Source of the DNA: Puia dinghuensis | GTDB lineage: Bacteria > Bacteroidota > Bacteroidia > Chitinophagales > Chitinophagaceae | DNA length: 64,000 nucleotides | Direction: 5' to 3' | NCBI RefSeq assembly: GCF_014642875.1 | Contig: NZ_BMJC01000001.1 | Location: 1,593,335 to 1,657,334 of the forward strand | Part shown: positions 1 to 9,309 of the stretch, one piece after another | Layout: every line of letters starts with the position of its first letter | Numbering within the stretch: the first letter of the stretch is position 1 | Notes under the pieces: model-generated | Seen by the model: the letters and a program-made list of their open reading frames with translations, nothing else | What the model was told of the DNA's origin: nothing | Databases searched by the model: none | Translations under genes and position numbers: made by a program

Positions 1-2247
1 GGCTGGGTACACACAACCTTCGGCAACTTCAACCACCTCTTCTACGAACATGTCTTCGAGCTCCTGCTTCGCCTCAAAGCCAACTATCTCTGGCCGGCCA
101 TGTGGGGTAATGCCTTCAACGATGACGACACCCTCAACCCCATCCTGGCCTCCCGATACGGCATCGTCATGGGCACAAGCCACCATGAACCGATGCTGCG
201 CGCCCAGCAGGAATGGAAACGGTATGGCTCCGGCCCCTGGGACTATACGACCAACGCCGCCGTCCTCGACAGCTTCTGGGAAAAAGGCATCGTCCACATG
301 GACCAACACGAAAGCATCGTCACCATTGGAATGAGAGGCGACGGCGACAAACCGATGACGGAAGGTAGCAACATCGCATTACTGGAAAAGATCGTCGCCG
401 ATCAACGCAACATGATTCATAAAGTCACCGGCAAAGATCCCGCCGCAACACCCCAGTCCTGGGCACTCTATAAAGAGGTGCAGGATTACTACGACAAAGG
501 CATGCGCGTGCCGGACGATGTGACGCTGCTGCTCTGCGACGACAACTGGGGTAATGTCCGCAAACTCCCCATCTCCACCGATAAACCCCGCACCGGGGGC
601 TATGGCCTCTACTACCATTTCGATTACGTCGGCGGCCCCCGTAATTACAAATGGATCAACACCAACCCCCTTCCCCGCGCCTGGGAAGAGCTGCATCTGA
701 CAAAGGAATATGGGGTCGACAAGATCTGGATCGTCAACGTCGGCGACATCAAACCCCTCGAATTCCCCACCCAATTCTTTCTCGACTATGCCTGGGACCC
801 AAGCGCCATCCCGGCACAGGGACTAGCGGATTATACCTTTCAATGGGCCACTGCACAGTTCGGCCCCGACCACGCCGCCGACATCGCCGATATTCTCGCC
901 AAATACGCCAAATACAACGGCCGCCGCAAACCCGAACTCCTTTCACCCGACACCTATAGCCTGTTCAACTACCGCGAAGCGCAGTCCGTCGTCAGCGATT
1001 ACAAGCTCCTGGCCGAAAAAGCAACGGCCATCAGTAAACAACTGCCCGCCGAATACCATGACGCCTATTTCGAACTGGTAGCCTATCCCGTCTTCGCCAG
1101 CGCCAACCTCAACGAATTATATTACACCGTGGCCCTCAACCATCTTTATGCCCGCCAGGGCAGAGTGCTGACGGACAGCCTGGCCGCAGAAGCAAAAGGC
1201 CTGTTCATCAAGGATTCACTCATGGCGTACACCTATAACCACAACGTCGCCAACGGCAAATGGCCCCACATGATGGACCAGACCCACATCGGTTACACTT
1301 ACTGGCAGGAACCCCGGCACAACAACATGCCCGCCACCGACACCATCGACCTCGCCACCGCAAAAGACCCAACCTGGGGTATAGCCGTAGAAGGAGCAAC
1401 AGACTGGTGGCCAAACGCCACAACCGAAGCCCGCCTTCCTTCCTTCAACCCCTACGATAACGCCGGCCATTTCATCGACATCTTCAACCGGTCGGCTCAT
1501 CCCTTCACTTATACCATCACCACCGGCGAGCCCTGGATACACATCGATAAAGCCAACCCAACCATCTCCACCGAACAACGCATATGGGTATCCATCGATT
1601 GGCAGAAAGCTCCCAAAAGCTCCGGACTAACCGGCCTTAAGATCACCGGTCCCTCCGGCCCACCCGTCAAAATAAAAATTATCCTGGATAACCCCGCACC
1701 ACCACCCCCCGCTTCCTTCAAAGGCTTTATAGAGACCGGCGGCTGCGTCTCCATCGAAGCAGAACATTATTCCAGGGCCGTGACCAACCCAACCATCCAA
1801 TGGCTGACGATCCCCGATCTCGGCCGCACAGGCTCCGCCGTACAGGCCATCCCCGTCACCGCTAAATCAATCACTCCCGGCGGTAACAGCCCCCACCTCG
1901 AATACCAGGTTTATCTCTTCGACACCGGCGCCGTCAACGTACAGGCATACTTCTCACCCATCCTCGAATTCAACCGGAAACCGATCCATTACGCCATTGC
2001 CTTTGACAACGAGCAGCCCCAGACCATCGATCTCAGCACCGGCAACGAAGCCCGCGGCTCCTGGGACAAAATGGTCTCCTACAACATCCGCATCGTCCTG
2101 TCAAAACATATCCTCACCCGACCGGGCATCCACACGCTGAAGGTCTATTTCGTAGACCCCGGCCCCGTACTCCAAAAGTTAGTCATCGACGCCGGCGGCG
2201 CAAAACCATCCTATCTCGGTCCACCCGAATCACCCACCTACAACTAG
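1..2247 (+). CDS. GH115 xylan alpha-1,2-glucuronidase (5' end cut)
   Basis: Family GH115 enzymes remove (4-O-methyl)glucuronic acid side chains from xylan. The reading frame is open from base 1, so the N-terminus lies outside the window; an ATG at 100 is internal. The translated start carries the family's hallmark LRLKANYLWPAMWG (about residues 22-35 of the visible part), followed by NAFNDDD and TSHHEPM. The C-terminal third (after about residue 560) looks like the beta-rich GH115 C-terminal domain, with SIEAEHYSR as a recognisable stretch. The GH10 xylanase starts 7 nt downstream on the same strand, so the two are very likely co-transcribed, and both fit glucuronoxylan breakdown. Family assignment is firm; substrate is inferred from the family. 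Confidence 0.93.
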   Translation, partial: GWVHTTFGNFNHLFYEHVFELLLRLKANYLWPAMWGNAFNDDDTLNPILASRYGIVMGTSHHEPMLRAQQEWKRYGSGPWDYTTNAAVLDSFWEKGIVHMDQHESIVTIGMRGDGDKPMTEGSNIALLEKIVADQRNMIHKVTGKDPAATPQSWALYKEVQDYYDKGMRVPDDVTLLLCDDNWGNVRKLPISTDKPRTGGYGLYYHFDYVGGPRNYKWINTNPLPRAWEELHLTKEYGVDKIWIVNVGDIKPLEFPTQFFLDYAWDPSAIPAQGLADYTFQWATAQFGPDHAADIADILAKYAKYNGRRKPELLSPDTYSLFNYREAQSVVSDYKLLAEKATAISKQLPAEYHDAYFELVAYPVFASANLNELYYTVALNHLYARQGRVLTDSLAAEAKGLFIKDSLMAYTYNHNVANGKWPHMMDQTHIGYTYWQEPRHNNMPATDTIDLATAKDPTWGIAVEGATDWWPNATTEARLPSFNPYDNAGHFIDIFNRSAHPFTYTITTGEPWIHIDKANPTISTEQRIWVSIDWQKAPKSSGLTGLKITGPSGPPVKIKIILDNPAPPPPASFKGFIETGGCVSIEAEHYSRAVTNPTIQWLTIPDLGRTGSAVQAIPVTAKSITPGGNSPHLEYQVYLFDTGAVNVQAYFSPILEFNRKPIHYAIAFDNEQPQTIDLSTGNEARGSWDKMVSYNIRIVLSKHILTRPGIHTLKVYFVDPGPVLQKLVIDAGGAKPSYLGPPESPTYN

Positions 2248-2254
2248 AACCCAT

Positions 2255-3298
2255 ATGCGCTATACCCTTCTTTTATTGCTCGCCTATCTGCCCGGCCGTG
2301 CTCAACAGGGCTTAAAAGACTATTACCGCGATTACTTCCCCATCGGCGTCGCGGTCAGCGCCCGCGATCTCACCGGGCCCGACACAACCCTCATCCTCCA
2401 ACAATTCAATAGCCTCACGCCGGAAAACGCGATGAAGATGGGACCCATTCACCCTGAAGAGAACCGCTACAACTGGAAAGACGCCGACGCCATCGTCGAC
2501 TTCGCCGTCAGCCGCCACCTCCGCGTCCGTGGACACAACCTGTGCTGGCATGAACAGACCCCAGCCTGGATGTTCAAAGATGCCAATGGTAACCCCGTAA
2601 CAAAAGAAGTATTGCTCCAACGGCTAAAAGAGCATATCACCACGGTAGTAAGCCGTTACAAAGGGAAGATATATGCTTGGGACGTAGTTAACGAAGCTGT
2701 TGCCGACGACAGCACGAGTCTAATTCGCAACTCCCCCTGGTACGCCATCTGCGGCGAAGACTTCATCGCAAAAGCCTTCGAATACGCCCACGCCGCCGAC
2801 CCCGACGCCCTGCTGTTCTACAATGATTACAATACCGAACGGCCGGAGAAAAGAGAACGCGTCTACAAACTACTCCAACACCTGGTAGCCTCCGGCGTCC
2901 CCATCAATGGCGTCGGCCTGCAAGGCCATTGGTCCATCTTCGAACCCACCGCCAGTGAACTTCGCACCGCCATCGATCGTTTCGCCGCTATCGGCTTAAA
3001 AGTACAGATCACCGAACTGGACATTTCCGTCTACCCCTGGGAAAAGAACCGCCGCCCACGCCGCCCGGACGAACACGACGAGTTCACCCCACTACTGCAG
3101 CAACAACAGGCCGATCAATACAAGATGATCTTCTCCATCTTCCGCCACTCCCCTATCGGGGGAATCACCTTCTGGAACATCACCGACCGCCGCACCTGGC
3201 TCGACAACTACCCTGTACCCGGCCGGAAAAATTATCCACTCTTATTCGACACTAACGGACAACCTAAAAAGGCCTTTTGGGAAGTGGTGAACTTTTAA
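2255..3298 (+). CDS. GH10 endo-1,4-beta-xylanase
   Basis: Retaining endoxylanase of family GH10, 347 aa, close to a single catalytic domain. A short signal peptide (hydrophobic run at residues 4-12, likely cut after GRA) points to export. The family's TPENAMK and GHNLCWH motifs are present. The acid/base is Glu147 in WDVVNEA and the nucleophile is Glu254 in ITELDISVY, both intact. There is no carbohydrate-binding module or T9SS tail, so it probably acts in the periplasm or, if lipidated by some other route, at the surface. It sits 7 nt after the GH115 gene, consistent with a glucuronoxylan operon. Confidence in the family is high. Confidence 0.95.
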   Translation: MRYTLLLLLAYLPGRAQQGLKDYYRDYFPIGVAVSARDLTGPDTTLILQQFNSLTPENAMKMGPIHPEENRYNWKDADAIVDFAVSRHLRVRGHNLCWHEQTPAWMFKDANGNPVTKEVLLQRLKEHITTVVSRYKGKIYAWDVVNEAVADDSTSLIRNSPWYAICGEDFIAKAFEYAHAADPDALLFYNDYNTERPEKRERVYKLLQHLVASGVPINGVGLQGHWSIFEPTASELRTAIDRFAAIGLKVQITELDISVYPWEKNRRPRRPDEHDEFTPLLQQQQADQYKMIFSIFRHSPIGGITFWNITDRRTWLDNYPVPGRKNYPLLFDTNGQPKKAFWEVVNF

Positions 3299-3419
3299 TT
3301 TTTTTACCTATATTTATTGAAGATTCCTTGCGTCACGTCTGTTGACCAGCCATTCAAAAACGACTGCTTGCCCCCGGCAATAGATTCTTATTGCCGGATA
3401 GGTAAATCAATTTGTTTGT
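3299..3419 (+). other. intergenic region with a small inverted repeat
   Basis: The gap between the GH10 gene and the M1 peptidase holds an 8-bp inverted repeat, CCGGCAAT at 3374-3381 and ATTGCCGG at 3390-3397, with an 8-nt loop. No T run follows, so it is not a convincing intrinsic terminator; an operator or mRNA hairpin are alternatives. TCAATTTG just before the ATG at 3420 resembles a Bacteroidota -7 box, weakly. Confidence 0.4.
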
Positions 3420-5315
3420 ATGTTAAGACCCTTACTTATCCTTCTGTTCGCCGCTTTCAGCTCCATTGCCCTCTACAGCCAGTCCCTATACATCCCCAGA
3501 GACATAAAAGAAGCCTATAAAAAAGGCACCCGTTCGCCCGATGGCCGCCCCGGCAGCCACTATTGGCAGAACAAAGGCCGCTATGACATCACCGTCACCG
3601 CAACCCCACCCGACAGAACTGTCCGGGGCTCGGAGACCATCACGTATTTCAACAACAGCCCCGACACCCTGAAGACCCTCGTCTTCCGCCTCACCATCAA
3701 TATTCACAAACCGGGCGCCGTCCGCTTGTCACAGGCCGATTCCGCTTACCTCACACCTGGCATCGCCATCGATACGTACGCCGAGAACGGCAAGTCAAAG
3801 ACCTGGCACAACAACCCGCAGGATGGTACCTGGAAACAGGTGCGCCTCAATACCCCGCTGACGCCGCATGATTCCATCCGGCTCGACATTGGCTGGCATT
3901 ACACCATCTCCCAACGCAGCAACCGCGAGGGGATGATCGACTCCACCACGTATTTCCTGGCTTATTTCTATCCCCGCGTTGCGGTATATGATGACTACAA
4001 CGGCTGGGATCTGACCGAATTCAACGACATGCAGGAGTTTTACAACGACTTCAACGATTATACCCTCCGCGTAAAAGCTCCCGCCAATTATATCGTCTGG
4101 GCCACCGGCGACCTCCAGAACCCCGATGCGGTGCTCAACCCTGCCTATGCAAAAAAACTGGCCGCCTCCTCCAGCAGCGACAACATCGTAAGCATCGCAA
4201 CACCCGGCGAAATTGCCCAGGGAAAAGTGACCCGGTCCAATACACTAAATGCCTGGGTCTGGAAAGCCACCGACATCACCGACGTCACCTGCGCCCTCAG
4301 CAACCACTTCGCCTGGGACGCTTCCAGCGTAGTCGTTGACGACGCCACGGGCCGCAGGGCAAGCGTACAATCCGCTTATAACGATAGCGCCAAAGACTTT
4401 CACCGGATGGTCGAGTTCGGTCGTCATGCCCTCGACTGGCTCTCCCATCATTGGCCCGGCGTATCCTATCCCTTCCCAAAGACCACCATCGTCCAGGGCT
4501 TTGCCGACATGGAATACCCGATGATGGTAAACGATAACACCAACGAAGACCCCAGCTTCTCCCGCCTCGTAGCCGAACACGAGATCGCCCATAGCTGGTT
4601 CCCCTTCTATATGGGCATCAACGAATCCCGCTTTGCCTACATGGACGAAGGCTGGGCCACCACCTTCGAGCTGCTGATCGGCAAAACCGACCTTGGCGAA
4701 AAAAGAGCCGAGGATATGTACAAAGAATTTCGGGTCAACTATTATACCTATGATCCCGCCTTTACGGAAGACCTCCCGATCATCACCCCAACCGACGCCC
4801 TGACACCCGCTGCCTATTCCAACAACGCGTATGGCAAACCCTCGCTCGCCTATCTGGCAGTAAAAGACCTGCTCGGCGACGAAATGTTCAGGAAATGCCT
4901 CCACACATATATGGACCGCTGGCATGGTAAACATCCCATCCCCTGGGACTTCTTTAATTCTTTCAACGATGCCTCCGGCAAAAATTTGAATTGGTTTTGG
5001 ACCAACTGGTTCTTCAGCAATAATTACCTCGATCTGGCCATCGATGGCGCCATCGCACGAACCTCCGACGGCGCGTCGATCGTCACCATCCACAACATCG
5101 GCGGCTTCGCCATCCCCTTCGACCTTGTCGTAACCTACACCGACAGCAGCACCGACCGCTTCCATCAAACACCCGCCGTCTGGAGCACCAACCAATCGAA
5201 GACCGCCATCACCCTACCCCCCAAAACCGGCAAAACGATCCACTCTATCGAGGTGAACAACGGCATCTTTGTAGACGCAGACCCCTCCAACAATAAATGG
5301 ACAGTCAAACAATAA
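3420..5315 (+). CDS. M1 family zinc metallopeptidase (exported)
   Basis: Gluzincin aminopeptidase-like protein of 631 aa. The N-terminal hydrophobic segment (residues 3-20, LLILLFAAFSSIALYSQ) is a signal peptide. An N-terminal beta domain with GSETITYFNNSP precedes the catalytic domain. The zinc site is HEIAH at 387-391 with the third ligand Glu410 in MDEGWAT, the standard HExxH-X18-E spacing. A C-terminal beta domain resembling the bacterial M1 tail follows. It is a relative of the second M1 peptidase at 56409-58823: both share the phrase GSETITYFNNSP and the same active-site layout. The aquaporin gene begins 1 nt after its stop, so translation is probably coupled. The physiological substrate cannot be read from sequence. 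Confidence 0.93.
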   Translation: MLRPLLILLFAAFSSIALYSQSLYIPRDIKEAYKKGTRSPDGRPGSHYWQNKGRYDITVTATPPDRTVRGSETITYFNNSPDTLKTLVFRLTINIHKPGAVRLSQADSAYLTPGIAIDTYAENGKSKTWHNNPQDGTWKQVRLNTPLTPHDSIRLDIGWHYTISQRSNREGMIDSTTYFLAYFYPRVAVYDDYNGWDLTEFNDMQEFYNDFNDYTLRVKAPANYIVWATGDLQNPDAVLNPAYAKKLAASSSSDNIVSIATPGEIAQGKVTRSNTLNAWVWKATDITDVTCALSNHFAWDASSVVVDDATGRRASVQSAYNDSAKDFHRMVEFGRHALDWLSHHWPGVSYPFPKTTIVQGFADMEYPMMVNDNTNEDPSFSRLVAEHEIAHSWFPFYMGINESRFAYMDEGWATTFELLIGKTDLGEKRAEDMYKEFRVNYYTYDPAFTEDLPIITPTDALTPAAYSNNAYGKPSLAYLAVKDLLGDEMFRKCLHTYMDRWHGKHPIPWDFFNSFNDASGKNLNWFWTNWFFSNNYLDLAIDGAIARTSDGASIVTIHNIGGFAIPFDLVVTYTDSSTDRFHQTPAVWSTNQSKTAITLPPKTGKTIHSIEVNNGIFVDADPSNNKWTVKQ

Positions 5316-5316
5316 C

Positions 5317-6057
5317 ATGCGCCGGAAGCTCTTATCTATCTATTGCTCAGAATTCATCGGTACGGCCTTGCTCGTCCTCGTCGGGCTCTCCGTCGTCATC
5401 TTTAACAATGGCGAAGGTTCACCTCTCTGGCAATGGCTTCCCTCCCCCGGCGCCCACCGGGCCCTCACCGGCTTCCTCTTCGGCTGCACCGGCTGTCTTA
5501 TCACCTTGTCTCCCGTCGGCCACATCAGCGGCGCGCATATCAACCCTATTGTCACCATCTCCTTTCTGCTAAAGCGAAGGATATTCACCCGTCACGCCAT
5601 CGGTTATATCATTGCCCAGCTTTCCGGCGCCATCACCGGCGCCATCCCCCTCCTGCTCTGGGGCCGCCAGGGCAAAAGCATCCAATACGGCGCAACCGTG
5701 CCCGAAACAGGAAGATGGCCCGCGGCCTTCGTTGGGGAAACGATCACTACTTTTATGCTCGTAGCAGGCATCTTCTTCTTCACCGGTCACCGCCGGCTAC
5801 GTCGGTTCACCCCCTTCCTCATGCCCCCGCTCTACTGCTTCATGGTCTATTGGGAAGGCCCCCTATCCGGCACCAGCACCAACCCCGCAAGATCCATCGG
5901 CCCCGCCGTTATCAGCAATTGCTGGACAGGCCACTGGCTCTACTGGCTGGCCCCTCTCGCCGGCGCCACCCTTGCCGTAGCGCTGTTCCAACTCCCCGTA
6001 CTCAAATGGCATCCGGTACAGCCACGACTCCTACATCGCCGGCTCCAAAAAAACTAA
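5317..6057 (+). CDS. MIP-family aquaporin / glycerol facilitator
   Basis: Integral membrane channel of the major intrinsic protein family, 246 aa, with about six membrane spans. The two half-helix signatures are SGAHINPIVT (NPI at 76-78, in place of the usual NPA) and TNPARS (NPA at 189-191). NPI-type variation in the first box is seen in some family members and may affect selectivity. The start follows the M1 stop by 1 nt. Its last 27 nt overlap, tail to tail, the 3' end of the FG-GAP gene on the other strand. Water or small neutral solutes are the likely cargo; I cannot separate aquaporin from aquaglyceroporin. Confidence 0.9.
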   Translation: MRRKLLSIYCSEFIGTALLVLVGLSVVIFNNGEGSPLWQWLPSPGAHRALTGFLFGCTGCLITLSPVGHISGAHINPIVTISFLLKRRIFTRHAIGYIIAQLSGAITGAIPLLLWGRQGKSIQYGATVPETGRWPAAFVGETITTFMLVAGIFFFTGHRRLRRFTPFLMPPLYCFMVYWEGPLSGTSTNPARSIGPAVISNCWTGHWLYWLAPLAGATLAVALFQLPVLKWHPVQPRLLHRRLQKN

Positions 6058-9000
6058 AGGCCCATTATTCACCGCAAGCACCAGCACTTTCTTTCCACCC
6101 GCCATCCCGATCCATTTGGCATCCCGCGCCTCCGCGGCTATCCCTGGCAGCTGCCCCAGCAAACCAAATCGACCTCCCTTGTCACACCAAAACACAGTAG
6201 GGTTCAGCGCATCATAACGGCCCTCAAAAGGTTGAACACCATAAAAATCACCGGCAGCAAAATAAGCGTTCCCTCCGGCCATGGGAAAAGGCGCAAAAGT
6301 GAACACCGGCGCCAATTGCAACTCATCCGGCAAAACCCTGGAGACAAAATTCCCCTTACCATCGTTGATAAAACAGGCCGAACCAAGTGTCTCCACCGAC
6401 AACTGCTCAGCGCCATCCAATCCATTGCCAAACAGGTACTGAACGGACTCGCCCGCTACCTCGCCATAAGTAAGATGATTCTTTTTCAACCCCGGCAGGG
6501 CCAGCTCCAGAAAGTCTTTTCCAAGAAAAGGATATTCCTTGCCGCCGATGGCATAGGTCATCACCTGCTGCGTCGTACCGTTACCATCGAAGTCTTTTAC
6601 ATATAACTTCAGCGGACCATCCTTGCCCGCATATAATTTCGAATTATGCCCCCAATTGCCGGCCAGGATATCCGTATACCCATCTCCGTTGACGTCCGTT
6701 GCCAGCAGGCTTTGCCAGAGACCGGTAGACCCGCCGATATCCGATTCACTATAAACACCCCGGTGATTGATAAATAGTTTCAGCGGCATCCACTCGCCCG
6801 CAACGACAAGGTCCGGCCACCCGTCATGGTTGATATCGGCAAAGACACCGGAGGTCACCATCCCGATCCCTTTCAGGTCGATGACAGCCCTATCCGCCTC
6901 CCGGAATTTTCCCCGGCCATCATTGACCAACAAATGGGACGACACAGGATAGCCATACCGATCGGCATCAGCCAGGCCACCCACAAAAAGATCAGGGCTG
7001 CCATCCCCATTGACATCCGCGACGGCCACACAGGATTTGTTGGTCAGGATAGCAGGAAGCGCTCCAACGGATTCCGAAAAATGCCCCTTACCATCATTGA
7101 GATACAAATGATCGGCAAGCGCCGGATCACCATTCGCATATTCATTACCACCACTCACGACATACAGATCGGGATAGCCGTCCCCGTTCACATCCACAAA
7201 AACGGCATCGACACCTTCCGAAGCCGCATTCCTCGAAAAAACTGCCGTATCCACCGGTACAAAATTACCCTCCTTCGTCTGCACAAGCAGCACGCCCGGC
7301 TGTCCCCTTGCCCCGCAAACGAAAATATCATCCAACCCGTCCTTGTTCACATCGGCCACGGCCAATCGGGGTCCTCGGGTCGATTCCATATGCGGGATCA
7401 GGTAATGCGTTTTAAAATCGATAAAGGGATCCTCCTTATGCCGCCACCCGGTATGGATGCGATCGGAGATATCCCTCATCACCGGTTTCCGAGCCGGGAA
7501 AAAGTCCCGGTAGGCAAAGTCGCTGACCGCATCTACCTGGCGAAGCACCAGTTGCCGGTCGGGCTGTACATGCCGCAACAGCTGATATTTCTGATCAGGC
7601 CAGACCACCAGCAGGCTATCCACCTCCCGCAGGGTATCCAGCCCGAAATGCAGCCGCGTGTCGGAGGATGACAGAAACCCCCGGGTAGCCATCGATTCCT
7701 GGTATTGTAGCTTGCCCCCTGCAAAGATCCAGGCCTTTGCGCCGATACCAGCCGTGTTCATCCCCTTCCCCTTAAACCCAAGCGATAGATAATGCTTCTT
7801 CGGGGCCTCATTTCGCAACACCACCGCCGGGGTATTCAGACAATTGATCACCAGGTCGAGCCGGCCGTCATTATCCAGATCGGCATAAGCCGCTCCATTA
7901 AAATATCCCCGCATATCCGCCGTCCCCCATTGAGCGCTTACATCCCGGAACCCCAGATCGCCATTCCCCCGAAACAAAAAGGGATGCGACGCCCCATCCG
8001 GCATCTTATCCATAAGCGCCTTTTCAAAATCCTCTGGACTGCCGAATTCCCGCGGATCACGGATATTGGAGTAGAACAGGATAAAATCCAGGTCGAGCGG
8101 CCGGCGCACGATGCCGCTCGAAACAAAGAGGTCCTTATCACCGTCGTTATCGAGATCCGCCAGCAACGGGCTCCAGCTCCAGTCGGTTGCCCCTACCCCC
8201 GCGATAAGCCCCACATCGCTAAAACTGGCCCCATTGCCATTGTTCCGTTGCAGACAGTTGCGGGAATACTGGTCCTGGAATCCGTTGCGCGTTATCTTCT
8301 GGTAATAAGTATCAAGATGTTCGCCATTACCATAGCTCTTCAGCGTCTTTTCCTCACCTGGAAGCATATCCGCGGTGAAGATATCCGGCTGGCCATCGTT
8401 ATTGAAGTCGGCAATATCATTGCCCATGCTATACCGGCTATAGTGCCTGAAATGCCCGGCACCGTTCTCCGCAAAACGGCCGTTCCCTTCATTGTGATAA
8501 TAGTAATCATTCTCATGGAAATCATTCCCCACATAGACATCGTCCCATCCATCGTTATCGAGATCGCCAACCCCAAGCCCCAATCCATAACAAAGGCTGC
8601 TCTGGTAGATACCGGCCTCTGCCGTTACATCCGTAAACTTCGGTCTGCCATTTACGCCATCGTTCCGGAAAAGCCTTCCCCCCGCATATGGATCCGAACG
8701 ACGCCTGTTAGAAGTATCCACAATATTTTGATTCGGATGCTCCGAATGGTTGAGCAGGAAACAATCCAGGTCGCCATCATGGTCGTAGTCGAAGAAGGCA
8801 GCCTGGGTGGAATACCCGGCGAAATCCAATCCATACAAAGCGGAGCTCTCCGTAAAAGTTCCGTCCCCATTATTAATAAACAGCTCGTTATGCCCCTTCA
8901 ATCCATGCGTATTGGCGACAGCGCAGACATAGATATCCAGCAGACCGTCACCATTCACATCGGCCATCGTCGCTCCCGTACACCAGTCGGCCGTGCCGGC

Positions 9001-9309
9001 AACACCCGCCCGCTCGGTTATATCCTCGAAGACAAAATTTCCCTTATTTAAATATAATTTATTCCGCCCCTTGCTGTTGGCCGTAAAATAGATGTCCGGC
9101 AGACCGTCATTATTGATGTCGCCGATAGCAACCCCGCCGCCATTGTAATAGTAAATATATTCAAGGATACCCAACCCCGGCCTCTTCTCCGGGTCATTGG
9201 AAAAATCGATATGAGTCTGTGAAGAAGGCAGGACAGTCAACAGGGCCGGCTCCGGCCGGTGACAAGCAACAGCCGCATAGAGCAGAACCCCCGCTATCCC
9301 TATCTTCAT
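6031..9309 (-). CDS. FG-GAP/VCBS repeat lipoprotein with ASPIC/UnbV domain
   Basis: Large exported protein (1092 aa) with a hydrophobic leader ending AAVAC, giving a likely lipidated Cys16. At least a dozen calcium-loop motifs of the DxNxDGxxD kind (for example near 64, 117, 174, 249, 301, 385 and 477, and again through the C-terminal half) define FG-GAP/VCBS beta-propeller repeats. An ASPIC/UnbV domain lies at about 518-580 (HFGLDTLREVDSLLVVWP). The start ATG overlaps the GH32 stop by 4 nt, so it is the last gene of the fructan run. No enzymatic function is recognisable. Given its position where other loci carry SusE/F-like proteins, a surface glycan-binding role is a reasonable inference. 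The 3' end overlaps the aquaporin gene by 27 nt. Confidence 0.92.
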   Translation of the reverse strand: MKIGIAGVLLYAAVACHRPEPALLTVLPSSQTHIDFSNDPEKRPGLGILEYIYYYNGGGVAIGDINNDGLPDIYFTANSKGRNKLYLNKGNFVFEDITERAGVAGTADWCTGATMADVNGDGLLDIYVCAVANTHGLKGHNELFINNGDGTFTESSALYGLDFAGYSTQAAFFDYDHDGDLDCFLLNHSEHPNQNIVDTSNRRRSDPYAGGRLFRNDGVNGRPKFTDVTAEAGIYQSSLCYGLGLGVGDLDNDGWDDVYVGNDFHENDYYYHNEGNGRFAENGAGHFRHYSRYSMGNDIADFNNDGQPDIFTADMLPGEEKTLKSYGNGEHLDTYYQKITRNGFQDQYSRNCLQRNNGNGASFSDVGLIAGVGATDWSWSPLLADLDNDGDKDLFVSSGIVRRPLDLDFILFYSNIRDPREFGSPEDFEKALMDKMPDGASHPFLFRGNGDLGFRDVSAQWGTADMRGYFNGAAYADLDNDGRLDLVINCLNTPAVVLRNEAPKKHYLSLGFKGKGMNTAGIGAKAWIFAGGKLQYQESMATRGFLSSSDTRLHFGLDTLREVDSLLVVWPDQKYQLLRHVQPDRQLVLRQVDAVSDFAYRDFFPARKPVMRDISDRIHTGWRHKEDPFIDFKTHYLIPHMESTRGPRLAVADVNKDGLDDIFVCGARGQPGVLLVQTKEGNFVPVDTAVFSRNAASEGVDAVFVDVNGDGYPDLYVVSGGNEYANGDPALADHLYLNDGKGHFSESVGALPAILTNKSCVAVADVNGDGSPDLFVGGLADADRYGYPVSSHLLVNDGRGKFREADRAVIDLKGIGMVTSGVFADINHDGWPDLVVAGEWMPLKLFINHRGVYSESDIGGSTGLWQSLLATDVNGDGYTDILAGNWGHNSKLYAGKDGPLKLYVKDFDGNGTTQQVMTYAIGGKEYPFLGKDFLELALPGLKKNHLTYGEVAGESVQYLFGNGLDGAEQLSVETLGSACFINDGKGNFVSRVLPDELQLAPVFTFAPFPMAGGNAYFAAGDFYGVQPFEGRYDALNPTVFWCDKGGRFGLLGQLPGIAAEARDAKWIGMAGGKKVLVLAVNNGPLVFLEPAM

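Noticed and set aside
100-2247. ATG at 100 as the start of the GH115 gene
   Set aside because: The frame is open from base 1, and residues before the ATG (LRLKANYLWPA) are part of the conserved GH115 core, so the ATG is internal.
3374-3397. Inverted repeat after the GH10 gene as a terminator
   Set aside because: The 8-bp stem is not followed by a T run, and it lies 76 nt past the stop; listed only as an intergenic inverted repeat.
7792-9051. Long plus-strand open frame opposite the FG-GAP gene
   Set aside because: Isoleucine/arginine-rich translation without any family signature, lying wholly inside a gene with clear calcium-loop repeats on the other strand.
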